Assembly: GCA_043228905.1 (NCBI GenBank)
Contig: JBHGNT010000015.1
Coordinates: forward strand, 682,001 to 746,000
Direction of reading: 5' to 3'
Source: Azolla caroliniana
Lineage: Eukaryota > Polypodiophyta
DNA: 64,000 nt
Both the position numbers and the translations under genes were made by a program. This document shows positions 1 to 11,200 of this stretch, piece by piece. The notes beneath the pieces were generated by a model that searched no databases, was not told the origin of the DNA, and was given only the letters and a program-made list of their open reading frames with translations. How positions within the stretch are numbered: position 1 is the stretch's first letter; every line of letters begins with the position of its first letter.

Positions 1-164
1 TTCAGTGATGTCAAAGCCATTGCAGAAGCGTTGTTATGTTATAACTGCGAGGGCTCGATCTTTCTTATATCATCAAGTAATATTCTTCCTGAAACTTTAG
101 TTCCAATAGTTTGGTTGAATTGTTCTAATAGTTTACCCGTAGCATTTTTTATGTATCATTTTAG

Positions 165-554
165 GTTCGGTTAATGGTTGGACTTTTAAAAGCAGTTGGT
201 GCAGGGGATGTACACATAAACAAAGGTAAGTACAGTCTATTTTTTTGGCATACATATGAGATGTTTGGTGACGTCAAGATGATTTGGCATCAAGGGTTTT
301 GAAAAATCTCTCTTTGATTAGTATTGTGATCATTCCAATGATTATTAACATGATCCTTTTCCTCCTTACTGGTGATTTATGTTTTCTTTATGTGTTCCTT
401 CCGGCTTTACAGTTTCTTCATTAAAGTTGTGGGCATGGCTCTTACAGTGAAAGACATATTAGAAGCCAGAACGGTAACACAAACACCAGCAATGGCGCCT
501 GCTTGTGGACTCTACCTTGCAGATGTGAAGTATGAATTTGGGGACATGGAGTGA
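165..554 (+). CDS. tRNA pseudouridine synthase, TruA family, last two exons (5' part outside window)
   Basis: Two exons can be read: 165-225 and 427-554 (stop TGA at 552-554). The acceptor AG at 163-164, the donor GTAAG at 226 and the acceptor AG at 425-426 keep the codon phase. The first exon reads VRLMVGLLKAVGAGDVHINK, which resembles the conserved MVR..VG....VG.G segment of TruA enzymes. The second contains ARTVTQTPAMAPACGLYLADV, which matches the typical TruA C-terminal pattern AR...AP..GLYL..V.Y. The family converts uridine to pseudouridine in the tRNA anticodon arm. The catalytic Asp lies in the N-terminal part, which is not in the window, so activity cannot be judged. Bases 1-164 are read as the preceding intron. 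The family call rests on remembered family patterns, not on a search. Confidence 0.82.
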
Positions 555-1398
555 TGGAGACAGGTTGGCTCATTGCAGTACAGTGATCTTTCGCTCGCGC
601 TCTCTTTGGTGAAGATCATTCTTTGAGAAAAGATTAACAAAACTGTGTAATTCTCACAAGACATTCTAGAGGTGGGAATTCTGAACGATTCAATTCATAA
701 ACCATATAAGCGTGGAAAGAAAAAGAATGTTGTGGCATGTTGAATACCGAGCAAGATTTTGAGTGAACATATGCAGTACACAACATGTTTGTTCCTTGGA
801 ATGCATTAATAATGCTGGTGAGTGAGTGCATTCATGTATCTATTAATCAATCACGCGAATAGAACTAAAAGCATCAAATTTCTTTGTCGTGCTGAAAATA
901 GCACCATGAAGAAGAATCAATTTCTAGAAATTAACCACACCTCTGTAATAATTTTTAATGGCATCTATACTTAATATTATGTGAGCTATTTTTCAAATAA
1001 AGTCTGTATGTCACAAAGGCATTTTGTGCTTTACAAATTTTCTGGTTACTCATTTTAATATTTATGAAAGAATTAAATTTGTTTCTTAGAAAGTGTCCTT
1101 GACAGTTGATACTATGCCTAGAGAACATCTCGAACAAAGATCCATGCACCCAAATTTGCCTCTAATGGTATGTGGGCTATATATGCACTCAATGTGCAAG
1201 AGTTATGTGGGCCATATATGGACTCTATGAGCAATTATTGGGATGAGTTAGGTGTCAAAGGGAGTTACTAAAGCTAATGACAAGTACAATTGATGTGAAG
1301 CTAGAGTGCCCATTATTCCCAACCCTGTTTTTAGCTGTATGTTGACAGAGTAGTGGAAACATCACATATGTTAGTGGTGGGGAATTGACACAATAGGT
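555..1398. other. Intergenic, probable 3' UTR then non-coding sequence
   Basis: The first few hundred bases after the pseudouridine synthase stop codon are probably its 3' UTR and polyadenylation region. No further coding exon, RNA gene or complete element was recognised. Confidence 0.5.
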
Positions 1399-1590
1399 GT
1401 GCCCATCCACATTTTTCTTTATGTTGACGGCATAATATTGGTGCTTGAATCTCATGCAAGTCTACATCCTCGCAATGCTCTAAATGGTTTTTGTTGTGAA
1501 AAAGGCCTTATGATAAACTTGGGAAAGACTAAAGCTATGATCTTCCACACGTTGACTTGCAAACAAGTTACCATCACCCTATTCAAATAG
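1399..1590 (+). mobile_element. LINE reverse transcriptase fragment
   Basis: The translation contains FLYVDGIILVLESHASL and, about 20 residues later, GLMINLGKTKAMIF. This is the spacing of the catalytic Y-x-D-D box and the following G-L-x-I-N-x-x-K-T-K-x-M-x-F block of plant L1-type non-LTR reverse transcriptases. The second catalytic Asp is replaced by Gly (YVDG), and no neighbouring reverse transcriptase blocks are present. It is therefore a short dead fragment of an ancient insertion. Confidence 0.7.
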
Positions 1591-1914
1591 CAAGTGAAGT
1601 ATTGGATATATGTCTATTTATGTATGTATGTTCACTCAAGATATGCAACTCTAACCATGGTAGATTGACAATATCAACACACACATACTTCCAAGAGCAT
1701 TGTACTTGGTGTGTGACAAAAAGTGTCAGTGTGATGGGGGATAAACAATGATTAAGTAAATTATGACTGGGATATAGTTTTGAGGGGGATTTGGGGAGGA
1801 TCTATCAAATTTACTTTTGACTAAATAGGAGTGGGGGGTCTTAGACTTGGTCCAACAAAGTATGGTTATTTGAGGCCATGTTCACTCTTACCCTCATGTA
1901 TGATAGATGCAATC

Positions 1915-2325
1915 CATTGTTGTTAAAAAACGTGTCCTTTATAGATATAGTAAGTTTTAGAATACCCACATGTATTCTAAATGTATTCAACCTTTTGGAA
2001 CTGTCATTTTTTTAAAGCCTAAATTTGCAAATAATTTTAATTTTAATTTTCTAGGGTTTTTTTTAGTAGAGAAAAAGAAAATAATTATGTAAATATTGAA
2101 ACACCATTTATCCATGGGCAATAAAGATAATTGGTATTTACTGGATAGTATTCAAATTCCAAGTATCTTTGCATTCAACATCAATGGTGTTCAAGTATTC
2201 GATGTATTCAACGTATTTTACCTTTAAATACGTATTCTAAGAACTTATAAAAAAAATTAGAATACTTATAGAATACGTAACATACGTATTGTACGCGTAC
2301 GACATGCTACATATGTTACAACCAT
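1915..2325. mobile_element. Putative Mutator-like non-autonomous insertion (about 410 bp)
   Basis: The block interrupts one unit of the surrounding tandem repeat. The repeat word gatgcaatc ends at 1914 on the left and ggtgcaatc resumes at about 2326 on the right, giving a 9-bp target duplication with one mismatch. The termini are imperfect inverted repeats: the left starts cattgttgttaaaaaacgtg, and the right, read in reverse complement, is similar in its first 10 bases. Duplications of 9 bp fit Mutator-like elements. There is no coding capacity. The exact ends are uncertain by one or two bases. Confidence 0.5.
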
Positions 2326-2549
2326 GGTGCAATCATATGGATCCATGTTTGCCCATGGACACAGATATGCAACTCTAGTTGTGGTAGATTGACAATGTCA
2401 ACACACACTTCCAAGAGCCTTGTACCCAAGTATGGAGATTTGACACCATGTTCATTCTTACCTTCATGTATGATGGATGCAATCATATGGGTCCATGCTT
2501 ACCCATGTACACAGATATGCAATTCTAGCCATGCTAGATTGACAATATC

Positions 2550-2581
<32 letters not shown>
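2550..2581. repeat. CA dinucleotide microsatellite
   Basis: An uninterrupted run of CA of about 30 bases lies inside one unit of the 150-bp tandem repeat. It grew from the short CACACAC present in the neighbouring units. Confidence 0.95.
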
Positions 2582-2582
<1 letters not shown>

Positions 2583-2691
2583 CCAAGAGCCTTGTACTCA
2601 AGTATGGTTATTTGACACCATGATCGTTCATACCTTCATGTATGGAGGCAATCATATGGGTCCATGCTTGCCCATGTACACAATCCATTAG

Positions 2692-5600
2692 TCATAAGAT
2701 CATGGATGATACATAGTAACGGATCCACCTAACATGAAATTATACGTTTTGAATTGGCAATGTCCCCCACGTTGCCGAAAGCATTTTTCTAGATAATGTA
2801 CCTCATAAGCCAAAATTTAATTGTTCCCCTTGAAAGAATCACACGTATAGTGTTCAGAGCATTGAAGGTGAAGGGAATTGCGATAATAGAACCAATAAAA
2901 AGATCACGGTACTCTAATGTGATGAATTAGTCCAATATCAACATCACGAACTTCTCGTGCTTTCAATATTATAATCTCCAAAATGACAAATGGAACAAGG
3001 TATTGAATAACAATTCTATATAGAAAAGACTTGGACCACACTAAGGGAACCTCTTCCTCACAATGAGGGCTTTTTATAAGTATCACTTTATGAACTTCTA
3101 AGCAAATGGGTTGTGAAAGAAGTTGTGGTACGTGGACATCTACTGCTATCTTTTGGTTGTAAAGGCCAAGTCCCATATTATAGCGGTAAACAACTTGTAC
3201 TTGTTTGGATGGTTTGGCTGAGTCCCATAATATAATGTAAAGCATGGGATCTACATAGAATGGCATTGGATAAAATCTCACTTGTAAATCCCTTTGAAAT
3301 TCAAAGAGTTTAAACAATTATGCCTTGGGTTCAAGTAAAAAGCTTTATGAGAGAAACATTGTAGGAATGTATAAAGAAGATGAATCTAACACAAATTCAA
3401 ACCCCACCCAAAGAAACATCAATCTTCTCCTAAATTTATTACAACAAAAAAGATATTTCAATGAACAATTGAAGCCAATACCCAAGCTTGATGTTTTTGT
3501 TTTGTAGAGTTATAACTTGATTGTCAGTAACTCCATGCTCAAAATAGTATGTACTACACAAATAAATCCCTCTTGATATTGGCCCACTTAGCAAATTGAA
3601 GTTACTCGATCTAGGGGGGATATAGTTGTAATCTTTCTTGCATATGAACTACTTCACAAGGCCAACTAACTCTACTTGTATAACATAGCTCCTAATGGGG
3701 TTATTTCCTTTCCAATTCTTTGCATGGAAGTCAACTATTCAAGGAACCGAAGTACAATAATTCTTTAGACTTTGACACACATTCAAGAACATTGTGCATA
3801 AGGGTAAGCTAATGGGGGATGTAATGGTGTGAACCACTAACCTATCCTTAATTTAGGTCTAATTTTATGGGAAACATGAGTATTGACTCTTAATGATTCA
3901 TTTACAAATTCCTAGACAATTTTTAATGTACTATAGTGCCTTGTTGATGCCACTAAACCAATTCGGAACCATGGTGCAATCATGGTGAGTACTTATATGT
4001 AGTAGCAACGTTGGTCCAAGAGCCATGGATAATAAAATATAGGTGACGGTAATAATTAAAAATATGCATTCCAAAACCATTATTGGTGTTGAATAATGAT
4101 TTGTACAATTTTCCTCAAGGTTGTTGAATATGCAATATTTAGGATTTTACTCAATAGTGTCAAGGCACATGCAAAATTGACTCTTAGTTTGTTGAACCCA
4201 CCCTTACGTCTTTAACATCTGAACTATTATTATGTCTACGAGGGGCTCATCCATAGGTTTGGGGGGGGGTTGGGGGGATGAGGGAGGAACCCTACAAGTG
4301 TGTAGTCCCTATATCTCAAAACAATAACACGAAAAAACAACTGTCTATTCACAATCTAGCTCAACTATAGTTGAAAGTGTTGATGTATAAAATTTAATCG
4401 TTGATGACATTTGTGAATTGAAATGGGCCACATGGGCAATTCCAGCTAATTATGTACATTGTTTCAAAGAAGTCCTCTTAAGAGTTTTGATTCTACTTGC
4501 CAATAACATTGCCTTCATTGCGTCACACATGTACATGATGTGACTAATTAACGTATTTTAATTTGCAATATGATTTTTTTTGGTATGCACATAAGTTCTA
4601 ACTTCTAATTAACACAAATTGAATGTGCTACCCAAAGCTTATATTGTTAGTGTTCAATAAAGCATGTAGATTATGCTGCGTAAATATGAGATTAGGGATT
4701 TGGGTTTGAAATGTTGCAACGTATAATTAGTAATTTGAATCTAAACTATCACAACAAAAATGTTCATGTTAGCACGAATAATTCTATATTAAGTTGCATC
4801 CTTTCTAGGAACAAAATGAGATAGTGGCACAAACCTTCTTGCTTGTGCATTCCATTATCTAGGTTTCATATCTATGGGGATAGAGAGCACAATAAGTAAG
4901 AGAAGCAAACTACCTCAAGTTCCTCACATTCAATAGGATTAATAATGCGAACAGATACCAATTTCATTAGAGGGAGTCGGGACAATAACAAAACAACAAA
5001 CAAGTGCATGCATCATCTTTTGTTTTTCCTCGGGAGCAAACATTTGTAACATGCTTGGGGATGGATACATCGAGAATCCATAAACACTCCTAACATAATA
5101 AAGGAAAGGATAAAGGTGATGTAGTTGAAGTGAAATAAGATCCCTTTGTCTATGATTGTATTTTGGTATGGAGAATAATGAGATGCCCAAGTTGATCGCA
5201 CAAAAGGGCGAATCATTTATGTGTCTCAAAAGGACCCACAATCTGAAATGTTGAATGAGTTACGAAACTAATGCTTATTGTCATGAAAATTCTGTAACAC
5301 GTTATTTTCAAATTTGCCAGGGAAAGGAAAACGTGAATAGTGCATTGTTTTCTAGTCACCCTTAACTTATGTTAATAATTTAGCAAAAAGTTCATATCAA
5401 TAGAATTATAATACAAAAGGTTATGTGCATAACACATACAAGGCCAAGTTATTTATTTCATGGTAGTGCCATAAAGTTGAGTTATTCTTCTTAGTGAAAA
5501 ACGAGAATCTTTCTTATATCCTTCTTGGTTCATTTTTCTTGTATGTATATGTATCTAATGATTTTATGGTTTCTATCATTTTTTGAGCCTATTTTCTATG

Positions 5601-6880
5601 TAACTACAAAGAGAGATCCACTGGGTTTTACTTGAAGAAAGAAAACTCACAACTATTCTCATCTTGAAGTATATAGGCTTTACTTGTAACTTTTCAAACT
5701 AGGGCTCTCGAAACAATAGACTGATTTCCTGGAGAGGCCATGCTACAAGACTTTAATAATTGTAGTCCAATAATCTTTGTAGCATAGGGTGGTGTCGGTC
5801 TAAGCTTAGAAACACAGAATTTTATATAAAAATTTACATGAATTTTGGGAAGATATTGATGGGATTGTGGACTTAAAAAAGTGAGTACATGAGATTGCGT
5901 GTGTGCGAGTTCAAATCCAAACGCCACTCTCTTTGAGCCCAAAATGCATTTAACATGTAAATAATTCGCCCACGTGAAAATGAAAGTTGTGTCCTACAAT
6001 TATAGCCAATAAAAAGTAATCGAACTCGATTCCTGTAAAATCAAAACGAATTGAATTCGAACCCTTAATACTTACAAAGAAGAATTGAATTTGATTGTTG
6101 TAAAGTTATCCACCCCCTTCCCAACGTACCTTGTGTTTGTCAGGCTTCATCAATGTTACATATGCATGTATTCATACTAATGCACACACGCACACACATG
6201 TAAAACACACAAAACACAAATGTATATGTATAGTATTTGTGTACGCAAATGTACACACACACATAAGTATTCCAATAACTTAGGAATTGAATCTTATTAA
6301 GCTCTAGTTTGCCTCATAAATAACGATAATCCTCAACACAACATTACGTTGGGAGAAACACAGAAAAAGGAAAAGAAATAATCCTAGGATAACTTCGTCA
6401 AATTATTTTATGACATGGTAAACAAACTTGGTTCTGGTTGGAGATTGGTGTAATGGGGGGGTTAATGAGTTACTCGTAGGTTGTGTCTCCACATGCATGC
6501 ATCTTTTTCCACGACACAAAGTGGAGATTTCAATACAATCTCAATAACAGTTGACTACATGTAGAATCATCGTCCGCTTTTTGGTTGAACAATGTGAACA
6601 TTCCATTAAGAGTTTATTTGCATATGGGTGACATAAAAAATAATGTACCAAAACGATGCTCACAAAGTTGTTTTGTTTACTTAGAGAAGAAGCACGAGCA
6701 TGCTGCCATACAGTGGCGATTGGCACCGGGGGCACTCGCGAGCAGCATATAGTAATTGATGGCAATGTTTCTCGTCAGGAGGCAATAAAAAAAGTGTAGT
6801 TTTCGGGGATGGGGAAGTATATGCCAAGGTCTGAGGTCTTGGTGGGCAGGAATGGTCTGAAAAAGACGAGTCACGAGACT
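2692..6880. other. Intergenic, no gene recognised
   Basis: This is AT-rich sequence with a run of G at 4260-4270 and short CA-rich stretches near 6190-6260. A 137-codon frame on the minus strand (2904-3317) and an 82-codon frame (5694-5942, minus) match no family I recognise and lack exon context, so they are not called as genes. Old unrecognised repeats are likely here. Confidence 0.5.
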
Positions 6881-7130
6881 ATGCATGGTATGAGCACTGG
6901 TGAATGAATGAATGGGCAGGCCAGGTGGGTTCGGGAAACGGGCGGGCAGGGTGTCTATTCTCACTCGTTTGGGATGGCCGGATCATGGGCACTAGTGAAT
7001 GGAATGCCCAAGCGCCGGTGTTCTCAGGAAATGGGCGGGCAGGCGGGATTTGTCGGGCATCTATATTGTCGGGATTCATCCATGGCAGTCTGGTAACCTC
7101 TGGTTTTCTCTTTCTTCTTCTTGTTCCTTG
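6881..7130. repeat. Local GC-rich degenerate duplication
   Basis: Two related stretches follow each other with a period of about 100 bp: 'gcactggtgaatgaatg' near 6895 with 'gcactagtgaatggaatg' near 6988, and 'aacgggcgggcaggg' with 'aatgggcgggcaggcggg'. The block is richer in G and C than its surroundings. Confidence 0.5.
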
Positions 7131-7132
7131 GA

Positions 7133-7260
7133 CCCCATCATCACCATGATGATGATGGTTCATGATGATGATGATGATGATCATCATCATCATGATCATC
7201 ATGATCATCATGTGTTAATGTGTTAACAGATACATGATGATGATGATGGTGATGATGATG
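7133..7260. repeat. ATG/CAT trinucleotide repeat with self-complementary halves
   Basis: Runs of (ATG)n are followed directly by (ATC)n-type runs, so the two halves can pair with each other. Short reading frames here encode only His or Asp homopolymers, as expected of a simple repeat. Confidence 0.85.
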
Positions 7261-7299
7261 AGGAGCATCCATCGCTACTGGAGGAACAGTGGCTTCCCC

Positions 7300-7362
7300 C
7301 TCAGCATCTTTCTTCGTAGGCGCAGGTACTCTTGCTCCGCAGCTATGGCAGCCTTTTGAGCG

Positions 7363-7397
<35 letters not shown>

Positions 7398-8274
7398 CCT
7401 TCCCCCCCACCCCCCCCTCCCCTGCCTCTCCATGCCTTGCTTTACTTTCATCCTCCAGCCATGCCTCCTCCTCCTCCTCCTCCTCCTCTCTTCCCTTCCT
7501 TGCAGCTCTCCTGGCCCCCTTCCTTCTCCCGTTTCCCCCTCAAGCTCCCTGCCAAACCCTAATTTTGTCCTTCTGCCACATTAAGCAGCATTTCGACCGA
7601 CCGGCCGCCTCTGCTGCCTTCTGTCGCGCAGGGGATAAAAAAGAAAACCTTCGCCTGGTTGTCTCCCATCTCCCCCGTTCTTCTGCAACAGCCTGAAGCC
7701 GAACAGAGCGAGAAATGTCTGTGTAGTCGAAAAAGCTTCCTGGCCATGACCATCACAATTCCTTCACAGTTGAGTTGGAAGAGGAACGGTACTAAGTTTT
7801 CATATTTTATACAGTTAATTTGCTTATATTTAGTGTAATTGCGAAGCTGCGAGTGGAGCTGGAACATAAGCAGTATGGAATTTGCATATATTTGCCTCGT
7901 CAGTCTAGTAACGCTGTGAACATCTGGCCTAAAGGCAAAGCTTTGAAATATAGAGTGGAGGTGGAAGAGAAACTGCACGAGAATGGCTTATATTTCTAGA
8001 CATCTAGTCATGAAACTCTGTGGAATGTAATGAAATGGCGAAGCTGTGAGGGTTGCCGGAAACGAAACGCTTATATTCTCATAATTAATCTAGAAATGCC
8101 ATAAAATTTAGAGTAATGGCGAAGCTGTGAGAGATAGGAGCAAGAACAAGGTCAGATTCTCACACAGTGGAGCTGGAAGAAAAACGGTACTGTTGCTTCT
8201 ATTTCCAAGAAACCCTCTGAAATTCTACATAATGCTGAATCTGTGAGGGTAAGAACAAGAACAAAGTCAGATTC
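7300..8274 (+). promoter_or_regulatory. Probable promoter and 5' leader of the SPL gene
   Basis: The stretch upstream of the SPL start codon holds a pyrimidine-rich zone. It includes a CT microsatellite at about 7363-7391, a C-rich block at 7405-7430 and a CCT repeat at about 7460-7490, followed by the degenerate leader repeat at 7764-8274. Pyrimidine patches are common around plant transcription start sites. No clear TATA box or leader intron could be fixed, so the start of transcription is unknown. Confidence 0.4.
7764..8274 (+). repeat. Degenerate repeat in the SPL 5' leader
   Basis: Two short words recur four times each. The first is of the type gtggagctggaagaaaaacgg (near 7767, 7853, 7955 and 8166). 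The second is of the type taatggcgaagctgtgag (near 7836, 8033, 8115 and 8231). Together they suggest about four decayed copies of a unit of 80-180 bp, ending directly at the SPL start codon. Confidence 0.6.
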
Positions 8275-11200
8275 ATGGATAATAACTCCACAGTTCACAG
8301 AAATTTTGGGTTTTTAAGCAATGCAGGCTTTTCCATGGAAGAGAAGAATGGAAATATGGAAAGTTCACCACATTTTGGCTTTGATTCAAAAGATTCTGGA
8401 GGTTCTGGTGAAAGTAACGTAAATCAGACAGCTGTGGTTGGAGGTTCTGATGCTAATAAGGGAAACGAGGCTGCTATAGCTGGAGGTTTTGGCTCTAATA
8501 AGGGAAACCAGCAGGCTATGGGAGGAGGTTTGTGTTCTAATATGGGAAACCAGGCGGAAACTGCTGCAGATTCATGTGGTAATGAGAGAAACCAGTCAGC
8601 TATGGTGGCTGGAGGTTTTGGTACTCGTAAGGGAAACCAAGTGGCCATGGCTGGTGTTTCTGGTGCTAATAGGGGAAATGAAGCCATCATAGCTGCCATG
8701 CCTCTCAATGTTGCATGTCCTGAGGACTCGACTTGGTCTTCTGTATCATCTGCAAATGGAATTATCTCTGTTGTTCCTGGAAAGGGACGAATGTCGGCTT
8801 CTGAAGCTAGCCCCATTGGAGGATCTGTAACATCCAATGATAACATGATTGGCCTGGAGCTTGGAAAACGGACTTACTTTGAGGTACCAGGAGGAAGTGG
8901 TAGCACTAATACGCAAGGGCCCAACCAGACTCTTCCTAAAAGGCCCCGTGCTTCTGGTCAAACTCCAAAATGCCAAGTCGAAGGATGCAAGGCCGACCTT
9001 TCTTCTGCGAAAGAATATCATCGCCGTCATAAAGTTTGTGCCATTCACTCTAAAGCCACGCAGGTGATTGTTGGAGGCCAAGAACAACGGTTCTGCCAGC
9101 AATGCAGCAGGTACACTATTCTATGTCTTCTTCTCGTTAGTTTGATTGTTGAAAAAAGGAGCTTGTTGTCAGCAAGGCTTAACTTTTGCAATTATTAACC
9201 AGAAAGGACTGCATCAATGGCAGTGATTTTTCTAGATCGAGTATAAGATTCTTCATGTTCCCAATGGCTGGTCCATTAAAGCTGAGAACCTTCCAAGAAT
9301 ATATCTGGATGCATGATATGCTCCGTGATTAGTCCAAATAAATAATATATAAAAATGCACCTTGCTGTCTCTGCTGTGAGTAGGGGATACAATGTAATTT
9401 AGAGATAGAAATGAACCTTGAGGGGTTTTCGGCTACAAGACTGCCTATGAATGTAAGTAACATGAATCACCCAACCATAGCGATGGTCAGGAGACTCCCT
9501 TCTGTGCTAGGGCAGTGTCTGACGATTACTTATAGCAAAAGGATTAAAACTAGGGAAACAAGGTCCTGGGAACTCATTTTAGAGATCCAAAAGGATCAAA
9601 ACTTGGCAAAAGAGGTTCTGCATAACCTGCTTAGAATTACAGAAATTTGAAGAGCCTTGATTATGTTGAAATCCAGTCCTAAATTGTCAGTTACTCAGTT
9701 CTATGCATTCTATTCCCTTGTTATCTATGCAAGTTTTTGAACCTTGTTGACCTGGGATACTCAGATAGAAAAGCATCAGCAATGAAGATAATTTCCCAGG
9801 CATACCAGGAAATCACGAATAATGTTCCAGATAATTTCAGATCCTCAAATTGAACCATTTCTTGGTTTGTGCATGCAATCCTTGTGCAGGAACCATGCAA
9901 GTCTTCTCTGTATGGCTCTGATTTTATTCTGAGAAAATCTGTGTCAGCTACGTTGGGAGAAGTGTGGAACTATAAGACTTGAGAGAGACGGACAATAGGA
10001 GGGTGGAAAATGAAGAAACATAGAATTTGTTGCAAGCTCGAAAAAATAGACAAACTCAAACCTAGGGTAGATACCAAATGTTTGAGACAGGTTTGATAGA
10101 TTTCAGAAAGCCTTGTTAACCAGGAGACAATGGGAGGGTGGAAAATGAAGAAACCGAGAATTTGATGAAAGCTAGAAAAAATAGACAAACTCAAACCTAG
10201 GGTAGATACCAAATGTTTGAGATAAGTTTGATAGATTCCAGATCAAGAGAAAGGGTTGTTAACCAGGATACACAAAAGGAAAGTATTCCCCACAAATATC
10301 AGTAAATCATGGATATGATATTCAGATTGAGCACCGAAAAAATGTGTTTTGAACTGCGAAAGTTTTTGCCTCTGCTAGTTTGGCAGAAATGCTGCTCTAT
10401 GAAGCTTGCTTTTGAGACCACCTGAAGAATCTGAACAAACTATCCAGAAAGCGATCCAGAACATTGTTCAAACAGAAGGGGAAACCCTCAATTTCAAATC
10501 CTCCTCCGTAAGTCTTCCTCTAGTCGGAGAGCGGGAAGAAATTCTGTATTTTTCAATAAAACTCTAGGATGGGTTGACTGTTGAATTGGCAGCAAACAAA
10601 AGACTTTGGCAATGGTTAAAAGTGCCTTTGTAATAAACATTCATTCAAGGATTTTCCTAAAAAGATGTGTACACTTCTGTTAAAATTAATGTCCAATTGA
10701 GAGGGGACAAGACTCAGATGATTCTGACACTGGAACCAATTTAGTGATGGAAATCTCCCTCTCTAAAGACATATCCCCATCGAAGAATCTCTATTAGATA
10801 CTCCTTCCATGCACCCTGCTGTCCGCAATGAATCTGGAGAGTAAATATGTACCTTACGATCCTCTATGAATTTGGCAGCTCTTTACCTGTAATGCCTTTC
10901 TATTATGTTGTGATCCGAGTGTAGAAATGGGTAGATTAATCTTGGAAGTCAAATAGAGCATAGGGATCTGAATGTAGAGACAAAATGACATAGCTTTGGG
11001 TGGGCTTGTGAGAGTCATGCAATGGGTGAGCTGAGCACTCTTCATAACGATGGCAAGGTTGAGAGTTTGTAGGATTGGAGGTTTCCCATATGGAAAGTCT
11101 TATATGTTGAATGGAGGGACTACCCATTCTGGAACTGCCCATTTCATAACAGAGTGAGTAAGAGCTAAGATAGATTGTACTTAAGCCCCCCCTCCTTTTT

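Larger units (their letters stand above)
1640..2690. repeat. Diverged tandem repeat, unit about 150-170 bp, with interruption
   Basis: A unit containing 'ggtagattgacaatatcaac', 'cttccaagagccttgtac', 'caagtatgg' and 'gcaatcatatgggtccatg' recurs. The last motif begins near 2329, 2479 and 2648, giving periods of about 150 and 169 bp; the longer unit carries an expanded CA tract at 2550-2581. A more diverged copy starts near 1649 and is cut by the insertion at about 1915-2325. The open frame at 2389-2691 arises from the repeat and is not a gene. Confidence 0.75.

Noticed and set aside
2904-3317. 137-codon minus-strand frame with a Met start
   Set aside because: No recognisable domain, no splice context and AT-rich composition; long chance frames are expected in this much sequence.
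5880-5945. Possible tRNA T-arm (gagttcaaatcc)
   Set aside because: The flanking bases do not form a T stem and no acceptor or D arm was found.
7141-7410. His/Asp-rich and Arg/Glu-rich frames
   Set aside because: They are translations of ATG/CAT and CT simple repeats.
8424-9102. Minus-strand frames of 118 and 140 codons
   Set aside because: They are shadows of SPL exon 1, which has the conserved SBP domain on the plus strand.
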